In this document: one piece after another, positions 8,142 to 16,742 of the stretch
Numbering within the stretch: position 1 is the first letter of the stretch
Layout of the letters: the number at the start of each line of letters is the position of its first letter
Source: Pseudomonas batumici
Lineage (GTDB): Bacteria > Pseudomonadota > Gammaproteobacteria > Pseudomonadales > Pseudomonadaceae
NCBI RefSeq assembly: GCF_000820515.1
Contig: NZ_JXDG01000021.1
Location: 1 to 64,000, forward strand
Direction of reading: 5' to 3'
DNA length: 64,000 nucleotides
Notes under the pieces: generated by a model
Databases searched by the model: none
What the model saw: only the letters and a program-made list of their open reading frames with translations
Told to the model about the DNA's origin: nothing
Made by a program: the position numbers and the translations under genes

Positions 8142-9641
8142 CTAGTTGGTCGGAACGGGTTTGCGAAGAAAAATCACCAACGGACTCACCAGCAGCATCG
8201 CCCACATCAAAATCTTGAACTGGTCGATGATTGCGATAAGGGCCGCCTGGCCGGTGATCATTTCGTTGAGCCCGGCCAGTGCCGGCAAGGACATCGATGC
8301 CGTCACCGAGTGGGCCGCCGCGCGGTACGCGGTCAGGTGGCTGGCCAGCGCCAGGTGCATCGCTTGCGTGCTGTTGAAGAAGAACAGCTGCACCACCGCA
8401 ACACCGAGCGTGCTGCCGTAGACACGGGTCAGATTGAAAAAGCCGGTGCCTTCCGGGCGCAGCTTCGGGTCCAGGGTGCTGAACGCCACTTTGCCCAGCG
8501 ACGGCATCAACACACCGAGACCGGCGCCCTGGAGTGCGCCGGCAACCGCCACCGACCGCCAATCCATCAAGGGCGAATAGCCCAGCATCCGCCAGTTGGC
8601 ATAAATCACCAGGGCTACGCCTGCCGCCACAAAAGCCCGGTGATCGAGCCCCTCGCGCACACGGCCCATCAGGATGAAGGCGCCGACCAGCCCTACACCC
8701 CGCGGTATCGTCAAACTGCCGGTCATGATCGGTGGAAAGCCGAGCAACTCATCCAGCATCGGCGACGTCAGCGCCATGGTCGACAGCAGCACGAAACCGA
8801 GGGCGAAGAAGATCAGCGTCGACAGCACGAAGTTGCGATCCTTGAGCAAGCCCTTGCTGACGAAATGCACCTTCGCGGTCAGCACATGCACCACGAACAG
8901 GTAGAGCCCCAGCGCACAGGCCAGCGCTTCCAGCCAGATCTCGGGCGAGGCAAACCAATCGAGGCGTTCACCACGGTCGAGCAGCATCTGCAACCCGATC
9001 ATGCCCAGGGTGAAGGTGCCGAAGCCGAAGAAGTCGAACGGCGGGCTTTTCTCGGCCTTCTTCTCCTGAAGCAGGCGGTTCACCACGAGAAAGATGAAGG
9101 CCGAGAGCGGAAGGCTGATGTAGAAGATCGAGCGCCACCCGTAATACTCGCCAACCCAACCGCCGATACTCGGGCCACTGGCGATCCCCAGGAGCACGAT
9201 GGCCGTCAACACCGCGCCAAATTTTCCTCGCCGCGCAGGCGCCAAGGTCTCCAGGGCAATGCCCATCGAGAGCGGTGCCAGCACCCCACTCGCGGCGCCC
9301 TGGACAATACGCGCACCGACGAACGCCAGCGGCGTCGTTGCCAGCGTAGTGAGCAGCAGGCCGAGGACGAAGATGGCGATTGCCGCTTGATACACCACCT
9401 TCAAGCCATGGCGCCCGGCAAGCCACTGCGCGATAGGCAGGGTGATCGCGCTCGCCGCCAGGTATGAGGTGAACACCCAACCTGCCTGGTCATCGCTCAT
9501 CGACAAGGCGCCCTGAATAAACCTGAGTACCGCGTTCGGCAAAGGCAGGTTCGCCGACTGCATATAGGTCGCGAGCAGAGCGGCGAGCCTCAACGTGCGC
9601 GTCCCCCCTCCCCCGGCACTTCCCGCTGGCTTGGCGTTCAT
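8142..9641 (-). CDS. DHA2-family (EmrB-type) MFS drug efflux transporter
   Basis: A 499-residue polytopic inner-membrane protein with about 14 predicted helices. Features include QAGWVFTSYLAASAITLPIAQWLAGR (helices 2-3 region), VGARIVQGAASGVLAPLS and GIASGPSIGGWVGEYYGWR, the motif C signature of antiporters. Proton-driven drug or aromatic compound export is expected. Its ATG overlaps the stop of the adaptor gene (9638-9641), and the outer-membrane channel follows after 20 bases, so the three are co-translated. Confidence 0.94.
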   Translation of the reverse strand: MNAKPAGSAGGGGTRTLRLAALLATYMQSANLPLPNAVLRFIQGALSMSDDQAGWVFTSYLAASAITLPIAQWLAGRHGLKVVYQAAIAIFVLGLLLTTLATTPLAFVGARIVQGAASGVLAPLSMGIALETLAPARRGKFGAVLTAIVLLGIASGPSIGGWVGEYYGWRSIFYISLPLSAFIFLVVNRLLQEKKAEKSPPFDFFGFGTFTLGMIGLQMLLDRGERLDWFASPEIWLEALACALGLYLFVVHVLTAKVHFVSKGLLKDRNFVLSTLIFFALGFVLLSTMALTSPMLDELLGFPPIMTGSLTIPRGVGLVGAFILMGRVREGLDHRAFVAAGVALVIYANWRMLGYSPLMDWRSVAVAGALQGAGLGVLMPSLGKVAFSTLDPKLRPEGTGFFNLTRVYGSTLGVAVVQLFFFNSTQAMHLALASHLTAYRAAAHSVTASMSLPALAGLNEMITGQAALIAIIDQFKILMWAMLLVSPLVIFLRKPVPTN

Positions 9642-10777
9642 TGGTCAGAACCTGCGGTCAGCAGCGCCTTGAGCGGGTGCCACCAGGGCGCGCGATAACC
9701 GGTATCGACCTTGACCGTGGCGCTGGTGCCGGAGAACAGCGGCAGGTGCGGATCGACTTCATCGAGTTCGAGGCGAACCGGTACCCGCTGCACCACCTTG
9801 ACCCAGTTGCCGGTGGCATTTTCAGGCGGCAGCAGGGCGAAGTCCGAACCGGCGCCCGGGCTCATGCTCGTGACGTGGGCCTTGAACAGGTGATCAGGGT
9901 AGGTATCGATGCTGATGGTCGCTGCCTGGCCTGGACGCATATGGGTCACCTCCGTTTCACGGAAGTTGGCCTCGACCCAGGTCCGTCGATCGGCGATCAA
10001 GGCAAAGGCCGGCGCACCGTTGCTGACGTAGTTGCCCACCTGCAAATCGTCGACCTTGGCCACGATGCCGTCGTCCGGCGCATACACCGTCGCGTACGAA
10101 AGATAGAGCTGCGCCTCGTCGAGCTGAGCCTTGGCCTCACGGATCGCCGGGTGGCTGTCGACTTCGATGTCCGGGTTACCGTTCAACGCAACTACGGTGC
10201 TGGCCATCTGTTGTTCAATCGAGGCGACGTGTTGCCGGGCCACTTTGAGGTCGGTGTCCGCACGCTCGTAAGCCGAGCGCGAGACGAACTCGGTCGCCAC
10301 CAGCGCCTGCTTGCGGGCCAACTCCTTCTGGTCGAAGCCGGCCGACTCCTTGGCCGATTGCAGTTCAGCCTGTTGCTGCCGGTAGCTGGCCTTGAGCCCC
10401 TGGATACGCAGCCGCGCCACGCTCAGTTGGGCTTCGGCCCGGTTGACCGCGATCTGGAACGGCTCCGGGTTGATCCGAAACAACACCTGGCCCTTGCGCA
10501 CCGGCTGATTGTCCTCGACCGCGATTTCCACGACCTGCCCGGAAACGCGAGCGTTGATCGAGGCTTTCGCCACCCGGGCGTAGGCGTTATCGGTCGAAAC
10601 ATAGGGTTCGCCCGCCAGATAGCGTGCATACCCGACCACCGCGAAGAGCGCCGGGACACCCACCATCAGCAGGGGCCGTACTCGCTCCTTGAAGGGTTTG
10701 CGGATCCGCACGCCGGCCGGGTTCGGCCCTGGGTGCTCGAAAGTCTGCGAAGCGGGAATGTCGAACGGTTGAGTCAT
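9638..10777 (-). CDS. EmrA/HlyD-family periplasmic adaptor
   Basis: A 379-residue membrane-fusion protein. One N-terminal helix (LLMVGVPALFAVVGYARYLAG) precedes a biotinyl-lipoyl-like half motif (VSGQVVEIAVEDNQPVRKGQVLFRINPEPF), a coiled-coil hairpin and the barrel segment YVSNGAPAFALIADRRTWVEANFRETEV. It links the EmrB-type transporter to the outer-membrane channel. A GTG at 10789 gives a four-residue longer form; ATG 10777 is preferred. It is the first gene of the operon and faces the divergent TetR gene. Confidence 0.92.
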   Translation of the reverse strand: MTQPFDIPASQTFEHPGPNPAGVRIRKPFKERVRPLLMVGVPALFAVVGYARYLAGEPYVSTDNAYARVAKASINARVSGQVVEIAVEDNQPVRKGQVLFRINPEPFQIAVNRAEAQLSVARLRIQGLKASYRQQQAELQSAKESAGFDQKELARKQALVATEFVSRSAYERADTDLKVARQHVASIEQQMASTVVALNGNPDIEVDSHPAIREAKAQLDEAQLYLSYATVYAPDDGIVAKVDDLQVGNYVSNGAPAFALIADRRTWVEANFRETEVTHMRPGQAATISIDTYPDHLFKAHVTSMSPGAGSDFALLPPENATGNWVKVVQRVPVRLELDEVDPHLPLFSGTSATVKVDTGYRAPWWHPLKALLTAGSDQ

Positions 10778-10950
10778 GATCGAAGGCACCTTTAAACCGG
10801 GAATCGAGTCCGCAGAAACGGACCTGCGGCCTTGAGATCGATAGTTGCTATGAGAAAGCAGTCCATGCGCGGTTGAGAGGATCGCTCCACCGCACCTGTT
10901 TCATCGCAGCACCACCCGGTTCGAGCTCCGCCACAACAAACCTGAAATCC

Positions 10951-11042
10951 AGGAACTTCTGGTTCCTTAATTTTGTGCGATGGTGTAAGAATATCCCCAC
11001 ACCGGCTTTCACTCAAGGATTTTTGTACAACATGGCACAAAA
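10951..11042. promoter_or_regulatory. Candidate operators between the pump operon and tetR-type gene
   Basis: The 254-bp divergent gap holds the dyad AGGAAC-N5-GTTCCT (10951-10967). It also has TTTTGTGC (10971-10978) with its exact inverted copy GCACAAAA (11035-11042), the latter overlapping the regulator's start codon. Such dyads are the usual targets of a TetR dimer repressing both directions. Assignment of which dyad is bound is inference. Confidence 0.45.
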
Positions 11043-11655
11043 TAAAATCAGCGAGGGCAAAGGCCGCGGCCGGCCCCGCGCGTATGACCCGCAGACAGCG
11101 TTGCAGCAAGCCCTTGGGGTGTTCTGGAGCACCGGGTACTCCGGCGCATCCCTGGACAGCATCGCCACTGCCGCGGGCATGAACCGTCCCAGTCTCTACG
11201 CGGCGTTCGGCGACAAGCACGCGCTCTATATCAAGGCGTTCGAGGAGTACTGGGCGCAGGCCTCGGCTGCCGTGCACGAGGCGCTGATGGACAGCAAGCT
11301 GACCTTGCGCGAGGCACTGATGGGTTTCTACGAGGGGCAGTTGTCGATCTACTTCTCGGGCGACGGTCAGCCCCGCGGCTGCTTTGCGATCGGCACCGCC
11401 ACCACCGAGGCGGTCGAGGATCCTGAAATACGCGACATCCTTGCCGATCGCCTCGACCGGCTCGACGCCGATCTCGAAACGCGTTTGCGAGCAGCCGTCG
11501 ACTCCGGAGAATTGAATGGCGATGCCGACCCGGAAGCCCTCGCGGTGCTCGCCTCCTCCCTGCTGCATAGCCTTTCGATACGGGCGCGGGCGGGCAAATC
11601 CCGGGCTGAACTGACGGAACTGGCACGCCAGGCGGTCAAGGTGATCTGCGGGTGA
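11032..11655 (+). CDS. TetR-family repressor of the adjacent efflux pump
   Basis: A 207-residue protein. The N-terminal helix-turn-helix runs through GRPRAYDPQTALQQALGVFWSTGYSGASLDSI and ATAAGMNRPSLYAAFGDKHALY. The C-terminal ligand domain resembles the TetR_C_16/AcrR-like set. The frame opens earlier (10873), but the ATG at 11032 starts the conserved domain. It is divergently transcribed from the EmrAB-OprM operon, the standard arrangement for a drug-sensing local repressor. The inducing ligand is unknown. Confidence 0.92.
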   Translation: MAQNKISEGKGRGRPRAYDPQTALQQALGVFWSTGYSGASLDSIATAAGMNRPSLYAAFGDKHALYIKAFEEYWAQASAAVHEALMDSKLTLREALMGFYEGQLSIYFSGDGQPRGCFAIGTATTEAVEDPEIRDILADRLDRLDADLETRLRAAVDSGELNGDADPEALAVLASSLLHSLSIRARAGKSRAELTELARQAVKVICG

Positions 11656-11661
11656 AATCGA

Positions 11662-12258
11662 ATGGATCGCCCGGCACCTGCCGGGATGATGAGGTGTGCG
11701 GTGGCTGAAGGACTCGACGATATTCTTGCTGAACAGCTTGCGGTGATTTTCTGCGGCATCAACCCGGGGCTGATGGCTGCTGCCCAGGGGCATCACTTCG
11801 CGGGCAGAAACAATCGCTTCTGGCGCACCTTGCATCTCGCCGGCTTTACGCCGGAGGAAGTCCGCCCGGAAAATGATCGGACGATCCTGCAACATGGCTG
11901 TGGATTGACGGCCGTGGTTGAACGGCCGACGGCGCGGGCCGATCAGCTGTCTGCAAATGAATTCATTGCTGCCACCGCGACCTTCGAGCAAAAGATCGCG
12001 CGCTATGCACCACGCTACGTGGCATTTCTCGGCAAGGCCGCGTATTGCGGGTTATCCGGCCAACGAGAAGTCGCCTGGGGGCTTCAGTCAAAAACCTTTG
12101 GCAATGCCGCGGTATGGATCCTGCCCAACCCCAGTGGGCGCAACCGTGCATTCAGTCTTGATCAACTGGTTGTCGCGTACCGCCAGCTCCATTTGGCCGC
12201 AGGCGAAGCGCAGTCGCGTTTCAAGCACCCCTCGGTCCTGGAGAACGCCCGCCCCTGA
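11662..12258 (+). CDS. mug: G/U(T) mismatch-specific DNA glycosylase
   Basis: A 198-residue frame matching the Mug branch of uracil-DNA glycosylases. The catalytic GINPG is at residues 32-36 and the second motif LPNPSGR at 154-160, with an intervening NRFWRTLHLAGFTPEEVRPE as in E. coli Mug. It excises uracil or ethenocytosine opposite guanine. The start is uncertain: ATG 11662, ATG 11686 or GTG 11701, the last having the better upstream GATGAGG. It lies 6 bases after the tetR-type stop and may be read through from it. Confidence 0.93.
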   Translation: MDRPAPAGMMRCAVAEGLDDILAEQLAVIFCGINPGLMAAAQGHHFAGRNNRFWRTLHLAGFTPEEVRPENDRTILQHGCGLTAVVERPTARADQLSANEFIAATATFEQKIARYAPRYVAFLGKAAYCGLSGQREVAWGLQSKTFGNAAVWILPNPSGRNRAFSLDQLVVAYRQLHLAAGEAQSRFKHPSVLENARP

Positions 12259-12302
12259 TTTCTCGATAGCCTGCGCTATTTATCCAATCGCTCCCGCACA
12301 CC
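12258..12302 (+). repeat. 45-bp direct repeat, copy 1
   Basis: Starts ATTTCTCGATAGCC at the mug stop codon. It is matched by 16657-16701 with about seven or eight mismatches in 45 bases. The two copies bracket the four-gene efflux cassette. Both copies begin within ten bases after a stop codon. Confidence 0.75.
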
Positions 12303-12435
12303 TCAGAAATACAAACTTTTACATTCTTCATACAGAACCATACACCGAAGTGCGGGAAAGTATCGCACGCCCCCTATTCATGCCTGATTGCTGCTCCGAA
12401 GCAATCTCATAGAATAAAACCTGCACTTCGTGGTG

Positions 12436-13854
12436 ATGACTATCAAACCTTTTAGCCGACTGGATTCCGGTCAGAGTCTGTGCGCTCTATCACTAGTGCT
12501 AATTTTGCTTACCGGTTGCTCGGTAGCCCCGTTGCCTCAGCTGAAACCTCCGACACCCGACGCTTGGCGCAATGCGCCGCCCAGTGTTTTGCCTCTACAT
12601 CCGGAACTGAATAAATGGTGGCAGGCATTCGGCGACCCGGAGCTGGACGCGCTGATTGAGCGGGCATTACAAAATAATCTGGACGTTGCCCAGGCAGTGG
12701 AGCGATTACGTGCAACAAGGCTGCTGAGTCAACATGCCCAGGACCCGTATCTGCCTTCGCTGGGTATCCGGACCAAGGACGCCGTAAGCCCTGACACCAG
12801 TACTTCTTACTTCCTGATAGGTTTCGACGCTCAATGGGAACTTCCATTGTTTGGTGCGAAACAAAGTGCCGATCGCCTCGCCCTGGGAAACGAGGAACGG
12901 ATGAAAGCCGACCTGCGCTTGGCACAGGTATCGTTGGTTGCAGAAGTCAGTCGACGCTGGATCGAGCTGCGCTCGGCGCAACAGATGGAAAGTTTCCTGG
13001 GCGATATCCAAGAGGCCCAGCATGAAAAACTGAGGCTGTTGCTTGTTCGCGAACGACTCAAGCTGGCGGCACCCTCCGAGATCGCAGGCGCCCAGGCTGA
13101 GCTGGCTCAGGCGCAGATGGCTCTGACCGAGCCGCGACAGGCGATAAACAGCAATGCGCAACAGCTGGCCGTCCTGTTGGGCCAGAACGCGCCGGACCCT
13201 CGATGGCTGCGTCCAAGACCGCAACTGAAACTCGGCCAATGGCAACTGAACAGTGTTCCGGCCGACTTGTTGCGTACGCGCCCGGAAATTGCCGGCGCCG
13301 AGGCAGAGGTGATCCGGGCTGCGGGAGATCTCGGCATGAGCCGGGCCGATATTTACCCTCACATCAGTCTGGGTAGCTCACTGCAGTGGTCGCTGAACAT
13401 TGCGAGCAATCGCAAACACGCCCGTAGCGGCGATAGCATCTTCTCGTATGGACCGGGGATCAGTATCCCCTTGTTCGACTGGGGCCAACGCCTGGCCAAT
13501 GCAGAAGCCAAAAATCACCAGCTGCAAGCGGCGGTCCTGGCCTATCGGCAGGCCGTATTGCAGGGCGTAGCCGAAGCCGAAACAGCCCTGGGAGACCTGG
13601 AGCAATTGCGCCTGCGCGAGCAATCCTCCCTGGAGGCTTGCGCTGCCGCTCAAACCCGCCTGGATGCGTTACAGCAGCGAGCACGACTGGGGCTGCTGAG
13701 CCAGCTGGAGCTGGAGAATGTCCAGATTGAAAAGCACCGTGCCCTGCTGCAGGTCGCCCGTGCCAGTGCCGATCGTAATATTGCCTACGTCGCCTTATAC
13801 AAAGCACTCGGGGGCGCGCCGTTGCCGACCGAAACCATGAAGGAAACCCACTGA
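12436..13854 (+). CDS. Outer-membrane efflux lipoprotein of an ABC-type tripartite pump
   Basis: A 472-residue TolC/OprM-family protein with a lipobox LTGC (Cys28) and two OEP repeats. Motifs include NKWWQAFGDPELDALIERALQNNLDV and LLRTRPEIAGAEAEVIRAAGDLGMSRADIYPHISLGSS in pattern. ATG 12436 is chosen over the GTGs at 12430 and 12433. Its stop overlaps by one base the start of the following ABC permease. It is the exit duct for the ABC exporter encoded downstream, distinct from the MFS-linked homologue at 6656. Confidence 0.92.
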   Translation: MTIKPFSRLDSGQSLCALSLVLILLTGCSVAPLPQLKPPTPDAWRNAPPSVLPLHPELNKWWQAFGDPELDALIERALQNNLDVAQAVERLRATRLLSQHAQDPYLPSLGIRTKDAVSPDTSTSYFLIGFDAQWELPLFGAKQSADRLALGNEERMKADLRLAQVSLVAEVSRRWIELRSAQQMESFLGDIQEAQHEKLRLLLVRERLKLAAPSEIAGAQAELAQAQMALTEPRQAINSNAQQLAVLLGQNAPDPRWLRPRPQLKLGQWQLNSVPADLLRTRPEIAGAEAEVIRAAGDLGMSRADIYPHISLGSSLQWSLNIASNRKHARSGDSIFSYGPGISIPLFDWGQRLANAEAKNHQLQAAVLAYRQAVLQGVAEAETALGDLEQLRLREQSSLEACAAAQTRLDALQQRARLGLLSQLELENVQIEKHRALLQVARASADRNIAYVALYKALGGAPLPTETMKETH

Positions 13855-14987
13855 TGGTCGCGCTCGCCCGCCAAACACTGCTTTATGAGTGGCGCCGCTT
13901 CCTGCCCGCGATGATTGCCGTCGGCTTTGCCGGTTTGCTGCAACTGCTCCAGGCGGCACTGGTACTCGGTATCTTCGGCAGCGCCAGCGTTTATATCACC
14001 GGCTCCTCGGCCGACCTTTGGGTCGGTTATCCCGGTACGCAAAGCGTCAATCTCGGCCGGTCGATTGATAGCGGTGTGGAGATGCGCTTGCGCATGGATC
14101 CGGATGTGCTTCGGGTGGAACCTTTCCGCTGGGTGGATGCCGACTGGCGCGGCGCACGCGACACCGGTGGCGTGTCCGTATTTGTCTCCGGTATCGATGC
14201 CAGCCCCCAATGCCTGATGTTTGAGCACGTACTGCCTGCCGAACTACGCGCGCGCTTGAACGAGGCGGACGCGGTCATCGTTGATCGAGCCGATCTCGAC
14301 AGCCTGGGTGTCAGCATAGGTGATACAGCGGCTATCAACGGTCGTCGCGTGCGCGTGGTAGGCGTCACCAATGGGCTACGGGCGCTGGGCGGCGTGAACG
14401 TCGTGACCTCATTGTCGACGGCTCGCCAACTCGATACCTCCGCAACCATTGGCGATCGTATTACCTATCTGGTGGCCAAGGTACGCGACCCTGACCAGGC
14501 GGATGCGGTTGCCGCCCGCCTGCGCGACGCCACGGCGTTCGGCAGCTACGACGTGTGGACCGCGCAAAGTTTCGCCCACCGCTCGCAGATGTATTGGATG
14601 TTCGATACCGGTGCCGGTGCCGGCGTACTGTTCCTGGCCGCCATCGTGTTCCTGGTCGGTGCCGTGATCACCAGTCAGACACTGGTTGCCGCCGTCATCG
14701 GCTCGATCCGCGAATACGCGACATTGAACGCACTTGGCGTAGGCGTAGGCGCCTTGCGCAGAGTCGTGATGGAGCAGGCGTTCTGGGTCGGAGCCCTGGG
14801 CCTGCTGGGCAGCAGCCTTGTGGCTTGCGTTCTGTTTGCCCTTGCCGGGCGCTACAACGTACCGGTGGCGCTCTCCCCTGTCGTGGCCATCGCTTGCCTG
14901 GCCCTGAGCATGGGATTGGTGGTGGTATCCGGTCTTGCCGCCATCCGTACATTACGCCACGCCGACCCGGCGAGCCTGTTGAGATAA
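13854..14987 (+). CDS. FtsX/DevC-type ABC exporter permease
   Basis: A 377-residue protein with one N-terminal transmembrane helix, a roughly 200-residue periplasmic domain, and three C-terminal helices (LFLAAIVFLVGAVITSQTLVAAVIGS, the GALGLLGSSLVACVLFALAG segment, and VVAIACLALSMGLVVVSGLAAI). That is the four-helix FtsX/MacB topology. The IREYATLNALGVGVGALRRVV loop is the usual contact with the ATPase. It is encoded together with a LolD-like ATPase and an adaptor, so it works as a MacAB-TolC-like or DevBCA-like exporter; cargo unknown. Confidence 0.9.
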   Translation: MVALARQTLLYEWRRFLPAMIAVGFAGLLQLLQAALVLGIFGSASVYITGSSADLWVGYPGTQSVNLGRSIDSGVEMRLRMDPDVLRVEPFRWVDADWRGARDTGGVSVFVSGIDASPQCLMFEHVLPAELRARLNEADAVIVDRADLDSLGVSIGDTAAINGRRVRVVGVTNGLRALGGVNVVTSLSTARQLDTSATIGDRITYLVAKVRDPDQADAVAARLRDATAFGSYDVWTAQSFAHRSQMYWMFDTGAGAGVLFLAAIVFLVGAVITSQTLVAAVIGSIREYATLNALGVGVGALRRVVMEQAFWVGALGLLGSSLVACVLFALAGRYNVPVALSPVVAIACLALSMGLVVVSGLAAIRTLRHADPASLLR

Positions 14988-14996
14988 AGAGAGATC

Positions 14997-15749
14997 ATGT
15001 CAAACCCACCATCGGCAACACCGATCTCGCTTCAGGCCAGGGGCATCAGCAAATCGTTTACCTCGGGGCGCGTCGTCAGCACCGTACTGCACAACATCAC
15101 ACTGGACATACGGCCCGGCGAGTTGACCCTGATATCGGGGCCTTCCGGCTGCGGGAAAAGCACCTTGCTTGCCATTCTCAGCGGTTTGCAAGCACCCGAC
15201 CAAGGCGGCGTTACGGCATTGGGTCAAAATCTGGAGGGGCTCGATGCACGGGCGCTGGAACGCTTCCGCCTGCAGCACACGGGATTCGTCTTCCAGGGAT
15301 TCAATCTGTTTCCGGCCTTGACCGCACTGCAGCAGGTCGAACTGCCCCTGAGCTACCTCGGACTGACCGCAAAGGATGCGCAAAGGCGTGCCATACAGGC
15401 GCTGGAAGAGGTCGGCCTGGGTCCGCGCATGCGACTGCGCCCGGCCGAGCTGTCCGGTGGCGAAAAGCAGCGCGTGGCCATTGCCCGCGCGGTGGCAAAA
15501 GAGCCTGAGTTGCTGTTTGCCGACGAACCGACCAGCGCCCTGGACGCCGCCAACGGCCAGATCGTCATCGATATCTTGCACAGAATTGCGCGCACGCACG
15601 GCACGACCGTGCTGTGTGTCAGCCACGACCCTCGCCTGGTCAGTCATGTCGACCGTGTCTTGAGCATAGAGGACGGCCGCATCCTGAACGACCATACCCC
15701 GCCCCCCCGACCGGCCAATGCTGCCGGTATCAAGGAACATCTCGCATGA
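14997..15749 (+). CDS. ABC exporter ATPase (LolD/MacB/DevA type)
   Basis: A 250-residue ATPase. Walker A GPSGCGKST is at residues 48-56, signature LSGGEKQ at 152-158, Walker [13 protein letters not shown] from 172, and the H-loop in CVSHDPR. These are the LolD/MacB subgroup signatures. It starts 9 bases after the permease gene. Its stop overlaps the next gene's ATG (15746-15749), indicating translational coupling in a four-gene operon. Confidence 0.94.
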   Translation: MSNPPSATPISLQARGISKSFTSGRVVSTVLHNITLDIRPGELTLISGPSGCGKSTLLAILSGLQAPDQGGVTALGQNLEGLDARALERFRLQHTGFVFQGFNLFPALTALQQVELPLSYLGLTAKDAQRRAIQALEEVGLGPRMRLRPAELSGGEKQRVAIARAVAKEPELLFADEPTSALDAANGQIVIDILHRIARTHGTTVLCVSHDPRLVSHVDRVLSIEDGRILNDHTPPPRPANAAGIKEHLA

Positions 15750-16648
15750 ACTCGCGTTCGTTTTGCTCATGGCTCGTTGTGCTGACCGCTACCTCGTTGC
15801 TGACAGGCTGCCCCCGTGACGACGCACCTTCAAAGGCCATTTCCGCCACCTCGACACCTGTGGCGGTTGCACGCGGTCGTATCGATGTTGAAGGGGGCTT
15901 GCTCAAGCTTGGCATGGCCCGCGAAGGCGTGGTGACCGATATCAAGGTGCGCGAAGGCGACCACGTCCGCAAAGGTCAGTTGCTCGCCTCGCTGGACAGC
16001 GATCTGGCAAGCCTGGCAGTGAGTGCGGCGCAGACCGAGCAACAACAGGTCCAGGTTCAAGCGAAGCAGCTGGAGAGACGAATCAAGTTTACCGAGCTGA
16101 AAGCCAAGCGACTGGCCGATGCCGCGGCGGCGGGTGCAGGCGACAGCCAGAGTGCCGATGAGGCTCGCGAAGCCGCGCAACAATTGCGCGACGAAATTGA
16201 AAATAATCGCACGGACGCCGCAGTAGCGGCACGAAAGCTCACTGCCGCGCGCTATGAACTGGCGCAACGCAGCCTGCATGCCCCTATCGACGCCGAGGTG
16301 GTCCGTCGCCTGATCCAACCTGGTGCCACCGCGTCACCACAATCGGGGCCAACCTTCGTGCTGTTGCCGGACGAAGCGCGCATCGTGCGGGCCGAGTTGA
16401 ACGAGTCTTTTACTGGCGCGGTACTCCCCGGAATGAAAGCCGAGATCACGGACGACAGCGGCAGCGGTCTACCGCCGCTGTCCGCCCATGTGCTGCGCAT
16501 CAGTAGCGTATTGGGTAGCAGCACGCTCGAAGAGGATCCGCTGATACGTGCCAATATGCGCACAGTCGAATGCGTATTGGCTTTCGACCAGCCACCGCCA
16601 CCGTCGCTACGCGTAGGGCAGCGCATGCTGGTGCGTTTCGGGTCCTGA
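15746..16648 (+). CDS. Membrane-fusion (HlyD/MacA-like) adaptor lipoprotein
   Basis: A 300-residue protein with lipobox LLTGC (Cys22). A lipoyl half motif follows (GVVTDIKVREGDHVRKGQLLASLDSDL), then a coiled-coil hairpin rich in Gln/Ala and a second half motif SLHAPIDAEVVRRLIQPG. The lipid anchor places it on the periplasmic face of the inner membrane. It bridges the FtsX-type permease to the outer-membrane protein encoded at the start of the same operon. It is slightly short for the family but intact at both ends. Confidence 0.9.
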   Translation: MNSRSFCSWLVVLTATSLLTGCPRDDAPSKAISATSTPVAVARGRIDVEGGLLKLGMAREGVVTDIKVREGDHVRKGQLLASLDSDLASLAVSAAQTEQQQVQVQAKQLERRIKFTELKAKRLADAAAAGAGDSQSADEAREAAQQLRDEIENNRTDAAVAARKLTAARYELAQRSLHAPIDAEVVRRLIQPGATASPQSGPTFVLLPDEARIVRAELNESFTGAVLPGMKAEITDDSGSGLPPLSAHVLRISSVLGSSTLEEDPLIRANMRTVECVLAFDQPPPPSLRVGQRMLVRFGS

Positions 16649-16656
16649 TCATCCTA

Positions 16657-16701
16657 ATTTCTCGATAGCCCGCGCGACTTATCAAATTGCTCCCACACCC
16701 C
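16657..16701 (+). repeat. 45-bp direct repeat, copy 2
   Basis: Begins ATTTCTCGATAGCC and parallels 12258-12302 throughout. It starts 8 bases after the adaptor stop codon and marks the downstream edge of the ABC efflux cassette. Confidence 0.75.
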
Positions 16702-16742
16702 CGGGATGGCCTAATCAGCGCTTTATCGACCAAGGCTCACCC

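Noticed and set aside
8076..9467. A 463-codon plus-strand open frame
   Set aside because: Antisense to the EmrB-type transporter; low-complexity His/Gln/Arg composition.
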